Made by a program: the position numbers and the translations under genes. From Eretmocerus hayati (lineage: Eukaryota > Arthropoda > Insecta > Hymenoptera > Aphelinidae): DNA of 64,000 bases. Below the pieces are notes generated by a model that was not told the origin of the DNA, made no database searches, and saw nothing but the letters and a program-made list of their open reading frames with translations. How positions within the stretch are numbered: position 1 is the first letter of the stretch; each line of letters begins with the position of its first letter. Location: positions 33,806,714-33,870,713 of the forward strand of contig CM056743.1 in NCBI GenBank assembly GCA_029851415.1, given 5' to 3'. Shown one piece after another: positions 61,532-64,000 of the stretch.

Positions 61532-63295
61532 CTATCGCAAAAAGCTCTCTGGCGCCAAATTCAAAATCCATTCATCCATTCCTCGCTTACAATTACCCAG
61601 TAAAAGTTTGTGTCTCCTGAATAATCCAATCCAGGCTACAGCATGTGAAAGTTGTATCATCCCCTCGTGCATTCTCAAATCCTTCTCATCATCCGAGCTT
61701 GCACCAGCCGATGGCAAATGATGATAATCGCGTAAAAGTTCAGGTTGCCATCCACAAAGTAAATCACCGTACTCTCGTGCGAGCAATTGTCGCATCGCCG
61801 CAAGTTCATGAGCCCTTTCTAATCTTGCACCTCCAGCTAATGGATTTGGTGCCCTTTTAGCTGCCGCAGCTCTTCTTTCACCCAATTGAGTCCATGTGAC
61901 GGTAAAGCTTTGCAGATATAATAGCAAAGCTCGAAGAAATCGATCTACTTGACCCGTGTGCCACAAACCGATTAGCTCTCGACTTAGAGGAGAGCTTACC
62001 GTGTAAAGAGCCAGATCCTTAACGTCTTGAAGCAGTACTACGGAAGGACCACCGCGTCTTGAGAACTGCTTTCGAAACTTGCTCTGAGAGTAACGAGATA
62101 TTTCATGAGGTTTATATATTGGAAAAACTGGAGGAGGGCGACACCTGGATTATTCTATTTTCTATACAATTTCATGATGTTATTTTTTTTTAGTGATTGA
62201 AAATACGGTTTTTGAAAAGAAATAAGTTGAAAGCATCTCAAATTTGGTCAGCGTTATATAGTTCATAGGGCAGTTTCTATGGGTGGATCTTTGTAATAAA
62301 TTTGCTAAAAATATTGCTTTCTCGTTTTTGTTCTTGTTGATGAATGGTATCAGACTAAAAGAAATCACAATGGTGGTTACTGATTACTCATACTCATTAT
62401 TTCGTAGATCGAAAAAAATATTTTTGTATATTAATAAAATCAGGGGAATATACATGGGTCGGCTCTCTCACTTTCTTTTACATGATAAAATAGCTGTCAA
62501 CTTATGGCGTTTCTGATTATAGTTAAAAATACTAAAACCCGAACTACTGGAAGTCAGCATAAAAAATTTGAAAACCACTTCGGATATTGTTTTCTTGTTT
62601 TTAAAGGTGACAATTGAATCTAGCCATTCGGGAAAGCGCATGCATGTTGGACTAAATTACTTTTTCTTCCTTCCCCATTGAAAATTTTGTTGAATCGTGA
62701 AAATATATGATACTTATGAGAATTATAAGAATAATCCTACTTTTTATGGAAATCCGATGTAATTAGAGGCACGAGTGCGTAAAAAATATTTCACAGACGG
62801 AAAAAGTCAGGCCCAAAATTATAAACGAATTGAGCGGGAAACTGAAACATTGATTCTTCATCGTCCAAATCGTTGCACGCAATCAAGGGCTGATTAACGG
62901 TATACGTAACGATACAGGATTTTACTTTCATATATTCAAAACAATTTTGTGATTCAAATGATATCGTGCTCATGGTGCTCACGATAAACAGTAAAAATGA
63001 CAAGAATTAAAGAAAATTTTTAATGAAAAATAGGAACCAACCTGTTCATTGAATGACAGAGATTCTTTAAAGTTGAATATGAGACGCTTATGGGGACAAT
63101 AAACTTTGGTTTGCACAACCTCTGACTTTCTTTTCTTCACTCTCTTCTTATCCTCTTCTGCTTTACTTGGTCTGTTTAGATCACAATGATATAGACAAAC
63201 AGATATCTCAATCTAAGGTTCATCAAATACAACAATATTTACCCAGCCACAGATAATCCTTCATATACTTCATCCCACACAAATTTTTCTTCCAT
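61532..63295 (-). CDS. PPP1R36: Protein phosphatase 1 regulatory subunit 36-like, four exons
   Basis: Predicted PP1-binding regulatory subunit; the vertebrate protein is mostly testis-expressed and inhibits PP1. Exons: 63295-63243, 63171-63042, 62889-62795 and 62144-61532. Phases agree at every junction (2, 0, 2), giving 296 aa. Family signals, in the same order as the human protein as I recall it: VVLLQDVKDLALY (~128-140), LRALLLYLQSF, LERAHELAAMRQLLAREYGDLL, and HAVAWIGLFRRHKL near the C-terminus. KRLIF at ~46-50 occupies the place of the human RVxF PP1-docking motif, but with Leu instead of Val/Ile. The protein stops soon after the conserved domain and lacks the long tail of the human one. 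A donor-like GTAAGC inside exon 4 (after LALYT) could allow alternative splicing. The exon 3 acceptor (TTAATCAG) was chosen by phase and is the least certain. Confidence 0.78.
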
Positions 63296-63701
63296 ATTGA
63301 AAATGAATCTTGTTCATCCATTTAGGTGTTGTGAAATCAAACAACATCAATTTTGAATCAAAATAGTGGAGCAGAAGCTCATCTTTACAGACTGAAGTTA
63401 GGACTAGACTGAATTATTGATTGTGCCAGGGTGTACTAGGTACTCAGTGCAGCTATGAAAAATGTGTTTAGCCGTCAGAATCATCACTCTTCAATGCTAT
63501 ATATCAAAATTTGACTGATCAAATAGATAATGACACTCCCTACAAATATTTAGAGAATTTCAAAGTATATGAGAGATAATCAAATACATACAGTGCTCAT
63601 CAAAGAATGTAACAGCGTCTTATGACTAAGATTCCAGTTGATGGCTTGTGATGAGTCAATAAAAAGTCAAGGAATAATGTATGTTAAATAATTTGATTAT
63701 A

Positions 63702-63707
63702 TTTATT
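63702..63707 (-). terminator. Polyadenylation signal AATAAA
   Basis: On the minus strand AATAAA lies 27 nt after the stop codon at 63734, at the usual place for ending the rightmost gene. Confidence 0.6.
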
Positions 63708-63733
63708 TTAAATATTAGGAAATACCTACAAAA

Positions 63734-64000
63734 CTACTGTGCAACTCTGGATTGTTTCTTTTCCCAGGCAGGTCTTGGCATTGAATCTAAAATTTCTTTA
63801 TCCTCTGGAAATATAGGTTCACCAGGTGCTAAATGGAAGTTTGGTTGATGTTCAATCTTGGCCAAGACATCGCTTGTATCATGAAATAAACGGCACCGAA
63901 CTTTAACTTCTTCACGCTTATTAATAGTTACAGTCACATAAAACTCCTTGCCTTCATTATCTAAATTGGGTCCACTTATTTCATGAGAAGGCATTGTTAT
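63734..64000 (-). CDS. 3' end of an unrecognised gene (cut by window edge)
   Basis: An open frame enters from the right window edge and ends at TAG/TAA-type stop 63734, close to a poly-A signal. From the first ATG (63994) it is 86 aa; the frame stays open to the edge, so the start may lie outside. The composition looks like a real soluble protein: a beta-rich stretch (FYVTVTINKREEVKVRCRLF), then HDTSDVLAKIEHQPNFHLAP, GEPIFPEDKEILDSMPRPAW and a basic tail. I do not recognise the family. Same strand as PPP1R36, whose start is 0.44 kb further on. Confidence 0.6.
   Translation of the reverse strand: MTMPSHEISGPNLDNEGKEFYVTVTINKREEVKVRCRLFHDTSDVLAKIEHQPNFHLAPGEPIFPEDKEILDSMPRPAWEKKQSRVAQ

Noticed and set aside
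1..64000. tRNA genes, rRNA, CRISPR arrays
   Set aside because: I saw no tRNA B-box with a matching cloverleaf, no rRNA-like conserved block, and no regularly spaced identical repeats with unique spacers. A tRNA scan would be needed to be sure.

Overview
This looks like nuclear DNA of an arthropod, most likely an insect. It is AT-rich and gene-poor, genes are split by short GT-AG introns, and much of the sequence is small non-autonomous DNA transposons, foldback palindromes and degenerate satellites. Two genes are recognisable: an INO80D-like chromatin protein (+ strand) and a PPP1R36-like protein phosphatase 1 regulator (- strand). A cluster of seed matches to the arthropod miR-279/996/286 family fits the same host group. 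I cannot name the order with confidence; Hymenoptera is a guess.

Layout. About 0-42 kb has no gene I can support. It holds at least seven inverted-repeat or foldback elements (2.2-3.8, 3.80-3.95, 6.86-7.64, 9.88-10.81, 11.43-11.94, 21.96-22.58 and 35.95-36.74 kb). A larger foldback-type family built from inverted TGACC/GGTCA minisatellite arrays lies at 32.2-35.7 kb. There are also an ACTAGT-rich ~200-bp satellite (16.4-17.6 kb), a ~245-bp tandem region (23.2-24.4 kb), a hexamer repeat (26.7-27.1 kb), a short LINE-like insertion with a target-site duplication (22.9 kb) and a hairpin-rich element (40.5-41.4 kb).

About 42.1-47.5 kb is the most interesting part. A GC-richer stretch with a TATA-like box (42.28 kb) is followed by ~5 kb of AT-rich, ORF-poor sequence ending in an AATAAA signal (47.42 kb). 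Between 44.64 and 46.78 kb the + strand carries twelve matches to the core CTAGTC, ten of them TCTAGTC and six of them the 8-mer TCTAGTCA. That 8-mer is the target of the miR-279/996/286 seed. This suggests a long 3' UTR or an endogenous miRNA-sponge RNA.

About 49.2-50.8 kb holds a ~347-bp tandem repeat and a broken ORF pair. From ~51.2 kb the window is genic. INO80D runs rightwards (coding 52,639-54,494, two exons seen). Three genes then run leftwards: an unrecognised 191-aa, three-exon gene (61,020-56,730), PPP1R36 (63,295-61,532, four exons) and the 3' end of an unrecognised gene (stop at 63,734, continuing past the window edge). INO80D and the 191-aa gene converge tail to tail; the three minus-strand genes are tandem with gaps of about 0.4-0.5 kb.
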